Positions 47,371 to 57,916 of a DNA stretch of 64,000 nucleotides are shown here, in pieces. Below the pieces are notes generated by a model that was given only the letters and a program-made list of their open reading frames with translations, ran no database searches and was not told where the DNA came from. The DNA comes from Guillardia theta CCMP2712 (lineage: Eukaryota > Cryptophyceae > Pyrenomonadales > Geminigeraceae), in NCBI RefSeq assembly GCF_000315625.1, contig NW_005434550.1:41030-105029 (forward strand). The letters are read 5' to 3'. The position numbers and the translations under genes were made by a program. How positions within the stretch are numbered: the first letter of the stretch is position 1; each line of letters begins with the position of its first letter.

Positions 47371-48603
47371 ATGTTCAAGCGTGAAGAATCGGACTTGCAA
47401 GATCTCTTGCTTCAGGGACACATGTTTCCTTTGCCTTGCTCCAATCTGGACTCTCCCAGCGATTCCTTGCTTGGGCTGTCAAGCAACCTCAACACTCCGA
47501 GGTTTGCAAATGGCAATGACATTTGCAATCCCGTGATGGATCCATGCCTTGATGAATCGTCCGTCTTGGTCGAAACTCTCAATGTCATCACCTCCTGTTG
47601 GATCTCAGATTGGTCCGAGGCTGTATCGTTGAAGCGCCCCCTGTCACCAGCCGAGGGCGTTCACCAGCCAGGGTGGGACGTGGAGTCCTTGGACTGCATG
47701 TTGGCATCGGATGAGATGGAACGCGAGTCAAAGCGCATCAAGCTTGACTGGGCTACTGGTGATCAAGGTGATGCCCAAGTAACGGAGATCAAGATCGAGA
47801 CGCCGCAAGGGTTCCTGCAGCTCGGATTCGAGTCTCCTAATGATGGCAACGCACTGCTTTCGTGGTCTTACGCAGTTCAGAATCAGCTGACGAACCAGAA
47901 GAATGCTGATGAAGCGAAACCTGAAGTGAAGAACGAAGACACAGTCAAGGCGGAAGTTAAGGAGGAAATTCGTGAGCAACAGCCCCAACGTGCTGAACAG
48001 AGTGCGATTGTCTACAGCACTGAGAGCTCGTCGTGCTCTGACTCTGATGACAAGTCAGAAGAACGGTTCTCTCAACGAGCGCTAGAGACCAACCGCGGAA
48101 AGCACATTCGCTCAAACCCTGACATGCAGAAGACAGCCAGGGCTGGTCAGGTTCACTGGCACGAACAAGTACGAAGGATGAGAGAGGAATACGAGGTGAA
48201 CCGAACCATGGATGTCCATCCTTCGTTTGCGGAGCAGAAGAGCACTTGTTCCTTTCTCAATCTCAAGTGCCAGAAGGAGAGCCTCCTGTTGTTTCTTCAC
48301 AGGGCGATGCAGAGAGAGATCATCACCCCTCTGCAGTTCGTGCATCCGGCTGATGAGAAGATGGGATTCCTTGGATGGACCGGCTTTTACATCAAGCCGG
48401 GCTGTGGCGCTCAGTTCCGCTCCGAGGTCGAAGCAATGTTCCCAGAAGTCCCCAAGGTCAACACCTTGTACCATCTCTTCAGAAGGGTACGTCTTGTTCC
48501 TTGCGATTGGCGTAAGGCTTGGAAGGGAGAAGTTCCTTTCTCGTGGAATCCTGATATCAAGTGCATGGAGTACGGAATCGGTGACATCGGATCTTGTGCT
48601 TGA
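47371..48603 (+). CDS. Acidic nuclear-looking protein of unknown function
   Basis: Single exon, 410 residues, starting MFKREESDLQDLLLQGHM. The first 250 residues are acidic, Ser-rich and probably disordered, with candidate nuclear signals LKRPLSPAEG and ESKRIKLDW and a Lys/Glu repeat (KPEVKNEDTVKAEVKEE). Residues about 300-405 look folded: CSFLNLKCQKESLLLFLHRA, MGFLGWTGFYIKPGCGAQF, VNTLYHLFRRVRLVPCDW and VPFSWNPDIKCMEYGIGD. I do not recognise this C-terminal domain. Possibly a transcription-related protein; that is only inference from composition. Confidence 0.7.
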   Translation: MFKREESDLQDLLLQGHMFPLPCSNLDSPSDSLLGLSSNLNTPRFANGNDICNPVMDPCLDESSVLVETLNVITSCWISDWSEAVSLKRPLSPAEGVHQPGWDVESLDCMLASDEMERESKRIKLDWATGDQGDAQVTEIKIETPQGFLQLGFESPNDGNALLSWSYAVQNQLTNQKNADEAKPEVKNEDTVKAEVKEEIREQQPQRAEQSAIVYSTESSSCSDSDDKSEERFSQRALETNRGKHIRSNPDMQKTARAGQVHWHEQVRRMREEYEVNRTMDVHPSFAEQKSTCSFLNLKCQKESLLLFLHRAMQREIITPLQFVHPADEKMGFLGWTGFYIKPGCGAQFRSEVEAMFPEVPKVNTLYHLFRRVRLVPCDWRKAWKGEVPFSWNPDIKCMEYGIGDIGSCA

Positions 48604-48752
48604 AAATATCCAAACCAGAGATCGCAGGGAATTTTGTATAAGTAGTTTAATCCAAAATCAGTTGTACATCTCTCACAATGTTTGTAAATGCATCACCAGT
48701 AAAAACTGCTACATGGAACAACCGTATGTGACTGCCAGAAGAATGACACAGC

Positions 48753-50029
48753 TCATGCATCAGCAATGTGCTCGTCTGTGTATTGGAAAGCAGGTGGCTT
48801 GTTGTCGAAGCTGGAGTATCCGGGAACAGTTCCATACATGCTGCTGCTGCCTGGTCCCACGCTGTGCTCTGTGAAAGCAGATGTGAGATGAAAGCAATAG
48901 CATCACTCAGGCTCGCTCACCATCCGGCATCTGTTGGTATGGCATCTGACTTCCGTACTGAAATCCGTAATCACCATTCTGAGCGATGGGAGGGCTGGAA
49001 GAGGCCAGGAGTTGCTGCGTCCCATAAGGAGCAGATTGCACCATGCCATAGGGCATCGTTGACTGTGTCATGTACTGCGTCACTGCAGGCCTCGTCACAT
49101 ACTGCACCCGGCTCGGTGATTGCACGTATGACACTGAAGGAACCGAAGACGTCACTGCTTGCTGGCGGTGCTGTTGCATCAGCATTTTAACAAGAATACC
49201 ATGCCACCCCTTACCGACTCTTGCTGGTAATACTCAGTAGTCCATCGGAGATCCACCTGCAAGACAAAACTGATTCACAATCTGATTACTTGAGCTGCAT
49301 CCCGCTTGACCTCTTGTGGCGTAGTTTGCTTCACCCCCAAGAAGCGACCTTGGATAAGTTTTGGACGCTCGTACTCCAGCACCTACTCTTCTTTCACATC
49401 CAAGACTGTATGGTCCGCGACGGACCTGCTGAGATTCAACAATCTTCTGGCCCTCGACCACCTTGTTCACTGTTCTCTGCATTGTCTGGACAGTCTGCAG
49501 AATTGTCACTTGAATTTGCTTGCAAAAACATTTCGGCGTTACTCGGACGGGCTTCTGCGTCGTGACTTGTTGGGTGGTCATGACGGTTTCTGGAACCATC
49601 TTGATCCGAGTTTGGGGAACCTTGAGACCAGGAGTCAAGAGGCGCTTCTCTCAATGCGGACTTGTCACCATGACAGTCTCCTTCACTTGCACCATTCTTT
49701 GACGCGGAACTTGAACTTGCTTCACCTGCCAGAGTCTTGTTGAGAAGCTGCAGAGGTGGATATTCCTCGTGGTAACGCACCTCAGGTACTGTAGCAGTTC
49801 CATGAACCTGGTACTGCTGGACCTCTGGGATGACAGATCTCACAGGAATCTACCGGACTTTTCATCACCCCCGCCGACAAGTGGAAGCAAGGCCATCTCT
49901 TACCACTCCTCGCTGAGGCACGATGTAGCGATCGATGATCGACCCGGTTGAGGTCTTGTAAGATCCTTCGAGCCTGACTGAGGGGGTGAGTGAAAGTGCA
50001 CTGGACATGTAGCTGAAGTGAGGTGCCAT
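48753..50029 (-). CDS. Alveolin-like (epiplasm/pellicle) repeat protein
   Basis: Starts MAPHFSYMSSALSLTPSVRL. A central region made of short Val/Pro/Gln/Lys/Glu repeats: YIVPQRGV, IPVRSVIPEVQQYQVHG, TVPE, VKQVQVPRQRMVQVKETVM, VPQTRIKMVPETVM, TTQQVTTQKPVRV, MQRTVNKVVEGQKIVE. The EVxVP / VPxxxxKxVPE pattern is that of alveolins/IMC proteins, intermediate-filament-like components of the pellicle in alveolates and also found in other protists including cryptophytes. The C-terminal 130 residues are Gln/Ser/Tyr/Pro-rich (PSVSYVQSPSRVQYVTRP, QYMTQSTMPYGM) and end in PAFQYTDEHIADA. Exon joins are in phase; the segment 49260-49430 may be one long intron or contain a small exon. Confidence 0.75.
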
Positions 50030-50990
50030 TGCAATCTTTGACCACAGCATCGTGAAGAAATGTATCTATCTCGGGGGACGAGGAATCAGGACGAGGAGGA
50101 AGTAGAAAGCAACAAGATGGGCAAAAGTAAAGTAGAAGGAGGTACACTGTTCTCAATGCGAGAGAAATTCATCAGTATTGGATGTGTGAGAGGAAGGTGC
50201 TGTGAAGGAGCAACTGCAAAGTGAGGATGCTGTGAGAACGACCGCTGACGCGAGAAGTACGAAACAAGCAAGAAGAGCACTGCCGCCGACGAGGATCATG
50301 ATGGTGACAAGGCGGTTGAGATGGAGGAGGAGGAGGATGGTTAGACCTGGCTCCTTCAGGGAGGTTGGGAGGAGCGGCTGCTGCGGAGGCGAGCGACATC
50401 ATCTGAGCCATGAAGCCGAGGACCGTGAGAAGAGGCGAGATGGAGGAAGTCGGGGTTCCTGCTGTCCATATGGTCCAGGGTGGGGGTGGTTGGTAGAACG
50501 ATGGACTGTGGGGTAGGGTCCGTATCCTAGCATCATATTCACATCCGAGGTAGGGGTTGGTCGAAGGGATCCCTTGGATAACTATGAGGCCCATATGGAC
50601 CCCCCTCAGGATTCTACCCCTCAGCCACCCGAAGGACCCTCAGCCTGCCACCCCCCCTAGCAGAGCTCCATCGACGGTGGGTGTATCCGCTTGGGAATAT
50701 ACACCCGTTGGGGTACTGAAAATGATCTGAAACCGTCGAGAGGTCTGTTGGAGGACCACCGGTACTATTCCCAATCTTGGCTCCTTGACTCAAGGGTAGG
50801 GTTTCTCGGGCCCTACTATCCGATCGCAGGCAGGACCCCCGGCCATCATGCGGACTACCACTGCCAAGCTGCCTGACGGACAACGAAACCAGGGGGTATG
50901 GTACTGACTGAGATGGGGTAGGGTAGGCTCACGCATCCGATGACTGGTCATCAGGCCGCTGGGAACTCCAAGGCGAAAGGTCATTGTCCT
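50030..50990. other. Intergenic, Pro-coding low-complexity DNA
   Basis: 5' flank of the alveolin-like gene. Contains GGAGGAGGAGGATGG-type purine runs (50318-50340) and C/G-rich ACCCTACCCC words (50510-50660, 50915-50930). Several overlapping open frames are proline-rich but none has a convincing start, splice chain or domain. Confidence 0.45.
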
Positions 50991-51180
50991 GGTACTGAAC
51001 TTTGACTTAACTTTGAGTAAAGACTCAAGTGAAGTTCCGGGGCCGACCCTGGTCGCCGCCGCCGAGCCCGGCCTGTGCCACCGTGGCTCAGAGCTCGGTC
51101 CGGCCCGGGCTGCCGGCGCCGGGCCGCCGGCCCAGTAACGGGCCCGGGCCGCCGGCGGAGGCCCGTGAGAGACAGCGTGA
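50991..51180. repeat. GC-rich island with inverted CTTTACTCAAAG motif
   Basis: At 50992-51022 the conserved motif appears in reverse orientation (GTACTGAACTTTGACTTAAC then TTTGAGTAAAG), with GTCCTG before it matching the extended motif. It is followed by a block of GGCCCGGG/GCCGCCGGC words up to 51160. Confidence 0.7.
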
Positions 51181-51201
51181 CTGCAGCTGAGAGAAAACAA
51201 G

Positions 51202-51749
51202 ATGTGGGGGGATGTGGTCAATCTTTACGCGACGATGGTGGCCGGGGTATTGAAGTGGATAATGGCGGGGATGCTGCTAATGGCGATGACGCCATGTGCA
51301 GTGGGACTGGGCGAAAGTGTTCAACATTCACTGTGCTTGAGGGGCGGAAGTATTGCGCAGCTGGCAGGCCTGAAGGAAACCAAGAAAATGGTTGAGGAGG
51401 AGAAGATTGTGTTGGATCCAAAGGAGAAGAGGGAAATGCTGGCAAAAGTCCCCAAAATCGACCACAAAGATGAGTATCAAAAGTTTAAATCGAAGGTCAT
51501 CCTCCTTGATCCCATGGAGCTTCTGGTATCTGTCAAGGACAGGTTCTGTGGAGCATTCGTCAACGTAAGTTTTTCTTGAGCTTGCTGTGAGTAGCATCTA
51601 CCTGACCTCTACGTGTTGCTTTTCAGTTGAGAGATTTTGTGCTTGACAACACAGGCAACCTGATATATAAGGCTCTTCCATTCACAATCGCTATCTTGCA
51701 CCTGCCTTTCTTCAAGGGCGTTACAGAGGGCACTCCTGCATTCGAGTGA
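51202..51749 (+). CDS. Small membrane-targeted protein of unknown function
   Basis: Two exons (51202-51564, 51627-51749), about 161 residues. N-terminus MWGDVVNLYATMVAGVLKWI followed by MAGMLLMAMTPCAVG forms a long hydrophobic signal or signal-anchor sequence, then CLRGGSIAQL. Behind it is a Lys/Glu-rich helical stretch (ETKKMVEEEKIVLDPKEKRE) and VILLDPMELLVSVKDRFCGA. The second exon ends with YKALPFTIAILHLPFF, a second hydrophobic segment. No family recognised. Entry to the secretory route is likely; in an alga with a complex plastid such a leader could also be part of plastid import, but no clear transit part is seen. Confidence 0.65.
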
Positions 51750-52964
51750 GGGGGAGCGGTGAAAAAGTCCCCGCAGGTATGAAATGAGATCTAACGAGAT
51801 GGTATGAAGGGGTTGAGCGATTAAAGGAAAGGGTGCCAGAGATATGCTGATTTGAAACCTCCCTGCCTTGCCCTGTGCGGCATCCTGACTACCAGCGGCG
51901 GGGGAGGAAGGAAGCCGCCAGCTGAAGGGTTGATTAAAAGGCGAGATGGATGTCAATGGGTACTGTCTGACGCAGACAAGTTGGAGGAAACCAGGATATA
52001 GGAAGTAAACATGCTATGGTGATGAGAGTGAGGAAGTTGAGGAGGCAGGAGTAGAGTTATGGAGGAAAGATTGGATTCTTAGAAGGCGAAAGGAGTAGGG
52101 GGAGAGGAAAATCGACATGGTGAATTAGGGGACGATAGGAGATCGAGACAGAAATGGTTGAGTTTCAGGAGACGAGATTACAGTGACGAGATCTTTATTA
52201 CTCCTGTTGTAGCATGTCACTTGCTCCATCATCGAGAATCAACAGTCGGCTGATCTAAGCAGTTCGTGTGAGATTCAAAGTCTTCCGCCGTCTCGTCCAA
52301 ATCCAAATGATTTCTTGCTGAGCGAGCGTGCAAGCCAGAAATTCATAACAAGTGTCATGTGTGGAACAAGCTATCATCACAATCTGATTGCTTTTGTTTC
52401 AGCTTGCTCTAATCTGATGGTAAATCCACTGCAGTCCACTGCAATCTTCTTTGACTTGAAGACAATGCTGCACGTGTCGTACATCATCTGCTGTTCCAAC
52501 TTCGATCTCTCAGCGCATCTTGCCTGTGTCTTCTTCTTGCAATCTTACTCTCTCGATTCCCCTCCCTCTCCTTCATCCCGTCCAAATCCAAGTGACTGAA
52601 AATTCCCTCCTCCGGACCTCCTGCAACCTCCCTAGACATCTCGCCATCCCTGCCCTCCTCAGCTCCCCATCCACGATCTGCCAGCTTCTGCCTCTGGTCT
52701 CCTCCTCGTCTCTCTCCTCTCTCACCCTCTCCTTCACCGCTTCTTTGCCCTCTCTTGCTCTCCGTCCTCCTTGCATGACTCCCTCCTTACCGCCCTCTTA
52801 CGGTGATGTTACGCTTCCTCACTTCCTCTCCCTCTAACTCACAACCTGTCCGTCTGTAAGTCTGCCTGTTTGTTCACGTCTGTATCCAAACTCTTGCTGC
52901 TCTTCGCAAGTATACAGTTGTTCCCCTCTCTGCTTCCTTGGTTTCTGTTGCTGCCGTTAAAAGC
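51750..52964. other. Intergenic, nothing resolved
   Basis: About 1.2 kb. The right half (52550-52900) is CT-rich. No convincing exon chain on either strand. Confidence 0.4.
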
Positions 52965-53560
52965 ATGGCTGTCGCTCTGCATGCGTACGCGCGACGAGGA
53001 GCGTTGGAGCAGATCAGGTAAGAGGAGAGGAGGCAAGCAAGAAGAGCAGCCCACAAGTGTCGCAAGGTACAGTGTAGAGGAGCTGTCCGAAGACGTGAAC
53101 GCGTTGGACATTCAGCACATGACGGCGATGTGAGCATGTCATGCCGTGTGCTAGTCTCACTCCATCGGTCCCAGGCACTATGCAGCTAAAAGAGGCTTCG
53201 CGCACATCGTCCACTACCTCCATGATAAGAGAGCCGACCTTGAGGTCCACTCCCTCGCCTCTCCTGCTCCCTGCTCCTTCTCCTTTCTTCTCCTTGCTCC
53301 TCCTCACTTCTCCTTGTTTCTTTTCCTCCCTTCTCTTCTCTCTTCTGGTTATCCTGCACTCTGTCACTTGTCATCCACCTTCTGCATATTCTTGTAAGTG
53401 AGTTGCAGATCAAGAACGGGGTAGGTCAAACGGCGCTCACTCTGGCCAGCCAAGCGAATCAACTGGAGGCTGTCGAGGCTTTGCTGAAGCGAGGAGCGAA
53501 CGCTCAGGCACAGGAGGAGCATGGGATCACAGCATTACACAGGTCAGAGAGAGAGGAGAG

Positions 53561-53622
<62 letters not shown>

Positions 53623-54879
53623 GAGGTTGACCTGAAGGGCTGACAATCTCTCTAGAGCTTGTCTCACGGGCAATGAGCTCCTAGTTCGCACTCTCATCAA
53701 AGGCAAGGCTGATCCGCTGGCGATCGAAGGGTGGCAGCGCTAGTAGGAGGAGAGGACGTTGACTTTGGAGCCTAGGTTCGCCTTCGAGAGCGCCTTGCAC
53801 TACGCGGCAAGGGAGGGACACGACGAGGTCAGTTTGTCCTCCTCCGCCCGCCCGCCTTGACGCAGCTGTCAAGATCCTGAGAGCCATCTTAGAGCACGTG
53901 AAGCAGCCGCATGACATCCCCGACCATCAAGCGATCGAGGAAGAAAGAGACATGCTGAAGCGAGAGCAGGGAGAGAGCGCGTATCGCTGCGGATTTAGAG
54001 CTCGGCGACTCGACGAGAGGAACTCGAGAGGAGAAACAGCGCTGTGAGAGAAGGGGAGGAGGAGGGAGACGTCTGAAGTTATGCTGCAGGCACCTGTCAG
54101 CTGCCAACGCTCACTTGCAGTGTGTCAAGGTGCTGCTTCAGATGGGCACGGAGAGCTGGAAGAGGTGGTTCCTGGAGGTGAAGGAGGGCAAGAACGAGGA
54201 GACCGCTCTCTTCCTGGCATGCAAGCACGAGCACAATGACGTGGCTCGTTTCCTGCTAGACGAGAAGGCTGACCCCAACACCTCCAATGCGCAAGGACGC
54301 AGCCCCATGCATGTCGCGTCACAAGCAAGGAACCTGCCACTGCTCAACTACCTGCTGCGAGCAGGAGGAAACTTCATGCAAGAGACCTTGGACGGGTCCG
54401 TTCCTCTCACTCACCTCCATCCCGACAGAAGCCTCCTCCTCAACGCCCTCAGACCCCTCGGCCCGACCCCCTCGCAGGAAGAGGAGAAGCGGAGCTCCGA
54501 AGATGTGCTCATGCTGGTGTCTGACGTGGGGGGAGGACGAGCGGCTGACGCGCAAGACTACATGACGAGGAGGAGAATCATGATCGCTGAGACGTTCAAG
54601 GCTCACGCGAAGTTGTCGCATGTTGACCCTCAACGTTTTCTCGCCGAGCAAGAGGAGGCTCGCCTGCGTCGCCTGCGGTCGAGGATGGAGCACAAGGCGA
54701 TGAGCGAGCTAGAGACAAGGTTGCGGGCAGAGACTGCACAGAAGAAGATCGCGAGGTATTGGAAGGACTACCAGAGGCGAAAGGATGAGATGCGGAAGGA
54801 GCTACAGAAGAAAAAGCGAAGAGAAGAGGCGGAGAGGGCGAGGAAAGAGAAATATTCCACCAGTCAAGTGAAGACTTGA
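52965..54879 (+). CDS. Ankyrin-repeat protein
   Basis: Nine or so exons, starting MAVALHAYARRGALEQI. Ankyrin repeats are plain: ALDIQHMTAMHYAAKRGFAH, IVHYLHDKRADLE, GVGQTALTLASQANQLEAV, EALLKRGANAQ, HGITALHRACLTGNELLV, ALHYAAREGHDE, ETALFLACKHEHNDVARFL, KADPNTSNAQGRSPMHVASQ and NLPLLNYLLRAGG. After the repeats come about 130 residues of charged helix (EEARLRRLRSRMEHKAM, KIARYWKDYQRRKDEMRK), with an IQ-like pattern that could bind calmodulin, ending SQVKT. A scaffold protein; binding partner unknown. Some boundaries between 53720 and 54110 are approximate. Convergent with the pseudokinase gene. Confidence 0.82.
53549..53632 (+). repeat. GGAGACA heptanucleotide minisatellite in intron
   Basis: Seven or so GGAGACA units flanked by GAGAGAG runs, inside an intron of the ankyrin gene. 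Confidence 0.9.
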
Positions 54880-54974
54880 AGAGTCTCTTTTCACTTCCTC
54901 CTGTCATCCACGCAACGAAACCCCCACGCTCATCAGGCCCAAAGCTTCTCCTGCTGTCTTCCTGCCTCCTGCCA

Positions 54975-56748
54975 TCAGTTCCGGCGAGCAGCCTCAGAAG
55001 CAACGAACCTCTGCTGGGGTCTCACGTGCAGGAAGAGATTCAATGCCACGTCCCTCATCGACATGTCATGGCAGCGCGAGCGATCGAGCTGACGGTCCTG
55101 ACCACCTCTCACCCTCTCTCACCTGCCTTCCGCCCCTCTCCTCCGCCAACCTGACAGACTTGTACAGACGGAAAGGAAGCAGCGCTCAAGAAGTAGACGA
55201 TGCAGCCGAGGGACCACATGTCGGACGAGGAGGAAGACTCTTGACCGTTGAGAACTTCGGGCGCCATGAACTTCCTGTTGCTCTCCAGCAGCTTCTCTTC
55301 TCTCCTCCTCCTCACCAGCTGTGCACGTCAGATCAATTCCGATCATGTCGAAAACGTTGATGAGCGACCTGAGCGTATCCAAAGCCTCCGATCTTGACTT
55401 GTCCTGCACATGTCAAGAGTATTTTTGATGGCTGCGAGGTGAAAGAGAAGGGGAGGCAGCAAGAACGAGGACGACAGGACGCAGAAGAAGCAGGAGAGGA
55501 GGGGCAGGGGAGTACGAAGCAAACCATTGTAACGATGAGGAAGATGAAGAAGAGGGAGAGGAAGACGATTACGATGGGGGAGAAAAGAGCAAGATCAGTT
55601 CTGAAGAAAGTCGCAGCGTTTGCCTGACCTTCAATCTTCCATGGACGATGCCGTTGGAATGGAGATGATTCAGCCCATGAAGGATCGCTGCCATGATTTT
55701 CCGGATGGCGGTTTCCTCCATGAGACGCTCCTCCTCTTGCCATGTCTTCTGTCGCTCATGCCACAGGTAGGCGATCAGACCTGGCAGTGAGACATGGACG
55801 TGACTGAGGGGGAACACAGGGATGTCTACAAACCTTGTAGAGATCCCGCGTCCATCAGTTCATCGACCACCACGACCACCTGCTCTTGTCGCGAATAGCT
55901 GCCGCCGTAGCACCTGACCTGTCACGTGCCAACGTCACATGCCGCGAGAGGTCAAGACAGACCCACGAGGTTCGGGTGCCGCATCGTTCTCATCTCTTGC
56001 AGCACGTGTCTGAGTTTCTGTACCAACCAGTCAACCCCAACATCTCATGTCACTTTGTTGTTCAACCTTGTGGTCAACCCAGTATTCTTGCAGGTCCAAC
56101 TCTCTGATCGCAACCGTCTTGGATTCCTTCCCCTTGAACCTCCCCACGTAGACCTGCCAGCCGTTCAGTTCTCGACAGACCCTCAGTCTCGTCAAGCACC
56201 TTTGAGTAGGTGCATTGCGGCATCAAGTACAGCTTCTCGTAGTCTAAGTTGCCTCCTAGCAAGCTTCTCTGCCTGCTGTCTTTGAGCACTTCCAGCTCTT
56301 CTTGCTCATGCTCGCCTGCCAACTCCCGCCAGGCCTCCAGCTCATGGGCGTCATGTGGGTGTCGCTTTTCCAGGTCTTTCTTTCTCCCGCTTTCTCGCTT
56401 CAGCACCTCCGTCGCCAGCGCAGCGTGCGTCAGCTGCGCAAGGTCCTGTGCTTCAGGTCCCCAGCTCGAGCTCTGCGCATCATGATGAGTGCGGGAATCT
56501 TCGAGCAAGCGCCATTTCGCCATGGAAGCAGAGCAGAGGCGGATAAAATCTTCTTCCATGTCTTCATCACCCCAATGATGCCCCTTCTGTCGCTCCCCTC
56601 TGACCTCTCCCAGGTCAAGGAGGATACGAGAATGGTCTCTTCCTGGTCGTGTAGGAAAGAGATCGTCGAAGAGCAGCTGATCCTCTAGCTCGTCTTCTTG
56701 TGACCAGCTCTTCACCTCCGCTTCTTGCGCCACTCCTTCGCTCAGCAT
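54975..56748 (-). CDS. Protein kinase-like protein, predicted pseudokinase
   Basis: Multi-exon. The first 190 residues are acidic (EDELEDQLLFDDLFP). The kinase fold follows: GWQVYVGRFKGKESKTVAIR (beta-3, where VAIK should be; Lys is Arg), VLQEMRTMRHPNLVGL (helix C/beta-4), QEQVVVVVDELMDAGSL (hinge), ILHGLNHLHSNGIVHGRLK (catalytic loop; HRDxK is HGRxK), QVKIGGFGYAQ (DFG is GFG), RKFMAPEVLNG (APE intact) and SSDMWSLGCIVYFL (intact). Three essential residues, the ATP-binding Lys, the catalytic Asp and the metal-binding Asp, are all replaced, so catalysis is unlikely. It ends QQRFVASEAARRN at 54975-54977. The exact first exon is uncertain (alternative frame upstream of 56748). Confidence 0.8.
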
Positions 56749-57389
56749 CCTCTATCTTTGCTTGCTCGATCCTCACAGTTATCTTGTTGAGGTGTAGGTT
56801 GAGAACCTGTGCTGGAATCTCATCTTGTTGTATCCTCCTCTCTCTCTTCCTCTCTCTCTTCCTCTCTTCGCCTTCATTTTCGAAGCATCTTGCATATTTT
56901 CCCCTCTTGATTGTTATGGAGGGGTGAAAAGCCTATGATTACGGGGGTAGGGGTAGGCGACAAGGTACATCTCGGATACACTACCGTGAAGGGTGGTGGT
57001 GAGAAAGGCAGGGTAGGTATTGCCATGCTTATAGTATCAAGATGGAGGGTAGGGTGATATTAGAGAGGGGGTAGGGGTGATCGGAAGTATGAACGGGGAC
57101 GAGGGTGAAAATGCGAAGAGTTGCCATCGGCATAAGAACAGGGGGAGGGGAGGGGGAGGGGGAGGAGGAGGAGAAGAAGAAGTTTGAAGAGGAGCAGGGA
57201 GACAGGAGGGTGATCAGAATGGCGGGGAAGAGAGCAGCAGGATGGGAGGGGAGGAGCGGCATGCGAGTAGAAGGGTTGGTGGGGAGGTGCGGAGTCGCAG
57301 AGGGGCTGGAGCGGAAGTGGAGGAGTAGTTTCATGGGAGCGAGTGTGGAGCTGTGGAGGCAAGAGTGTGGAGGCGGATAAGTCCAAGTG
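56749..57389. other. Divergent intergenic region, G-rich
   Basis: 56935-57085 has GGGGGTAGGGGTAGG and GGAGGGTAGGGTG words; 57138-57185 is a GGGGGAGG purine run. Open minus-strand frame across this region (57029-57811) is compositional. Confidence 0.55.
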
Positions 57390-57727
57390 ATGGCTCTCAT
57401 GCTGCTGTTCAGCTCGAGCATGGTGATTGATGCTCTTGACGCAGGTGAAGCTCGTGGGATGTTGACATCCAACCTTGTGAGACCTTCTGGTTCACTCCAT
57501 GTCAAACTTATCGCCATGCAGATGTCCATGCGCGAGCCGCGGATTGCGATCAACGGGGAGAATGCTGTGCTGCAGTACGTCAGGAGCCACCAGGGCAAGG
57601 AGCCATCCAAGACGAGGTGGACGAGGAGGCTGATGGAGGGATGGACGGGCTGACGGTTTGTTGCTGCAGGAACCAAGTGTTTGTGATCCGATGTCACGAG
57701 TACGGATGTTTCGACAACGCTGGTTAA
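57390..57727 (+). CDS. Small secreted protein, hypothetical
   Basis: Two exons of about 95 residues in total. The start MALMLLFSSSMVIDALDAGE is a likely signal peptide. The mature part reads SGSLHVKLIAMQMSMREPRI, AINGENAVL, then after the intron NQVFVIRCHEYGCFDNAG and stops at 57725-57727. The alternation of beta-strand-like segments and two cysteines suggests a small extracellular beta-protein. I do not recognise the family. Upstream ATG at 57387 is out of favour because it is directly preceded by the same frame without other support. Confidence 0.5.
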
Positions 57728-57916
57728 CCTGAGAACATCAGAGAAGCGAAGCTTTGGCTGCTTCACAAGCATGAAGTGATAAATAACTTGTAGAGTAGGA
57801 GACAAGTCCATCAGATCTTTCGCCCTTCACTCCTTGCAAGCCGAAGGGAGGAAGAAGAGTGTTTGCTGTTTCAATGAAGACACGCGCATGTGTGGGTTGC
57901 TTGTTACTTGTACATG

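Noticed and set aside
50172-50594. Proline-rich minus-strand frame upstream of the alveolin-like gene
   Set aside because: No start context, splice chain or conserved motif; composition explained by CT-rich DNA.
57029-57811. Minus-strand open frame of 260 codons
   Set aside because: Pro/Ser/Leu composition from G-rich intergenic DNA, antisense to the small secreted-protein gene; no domain.
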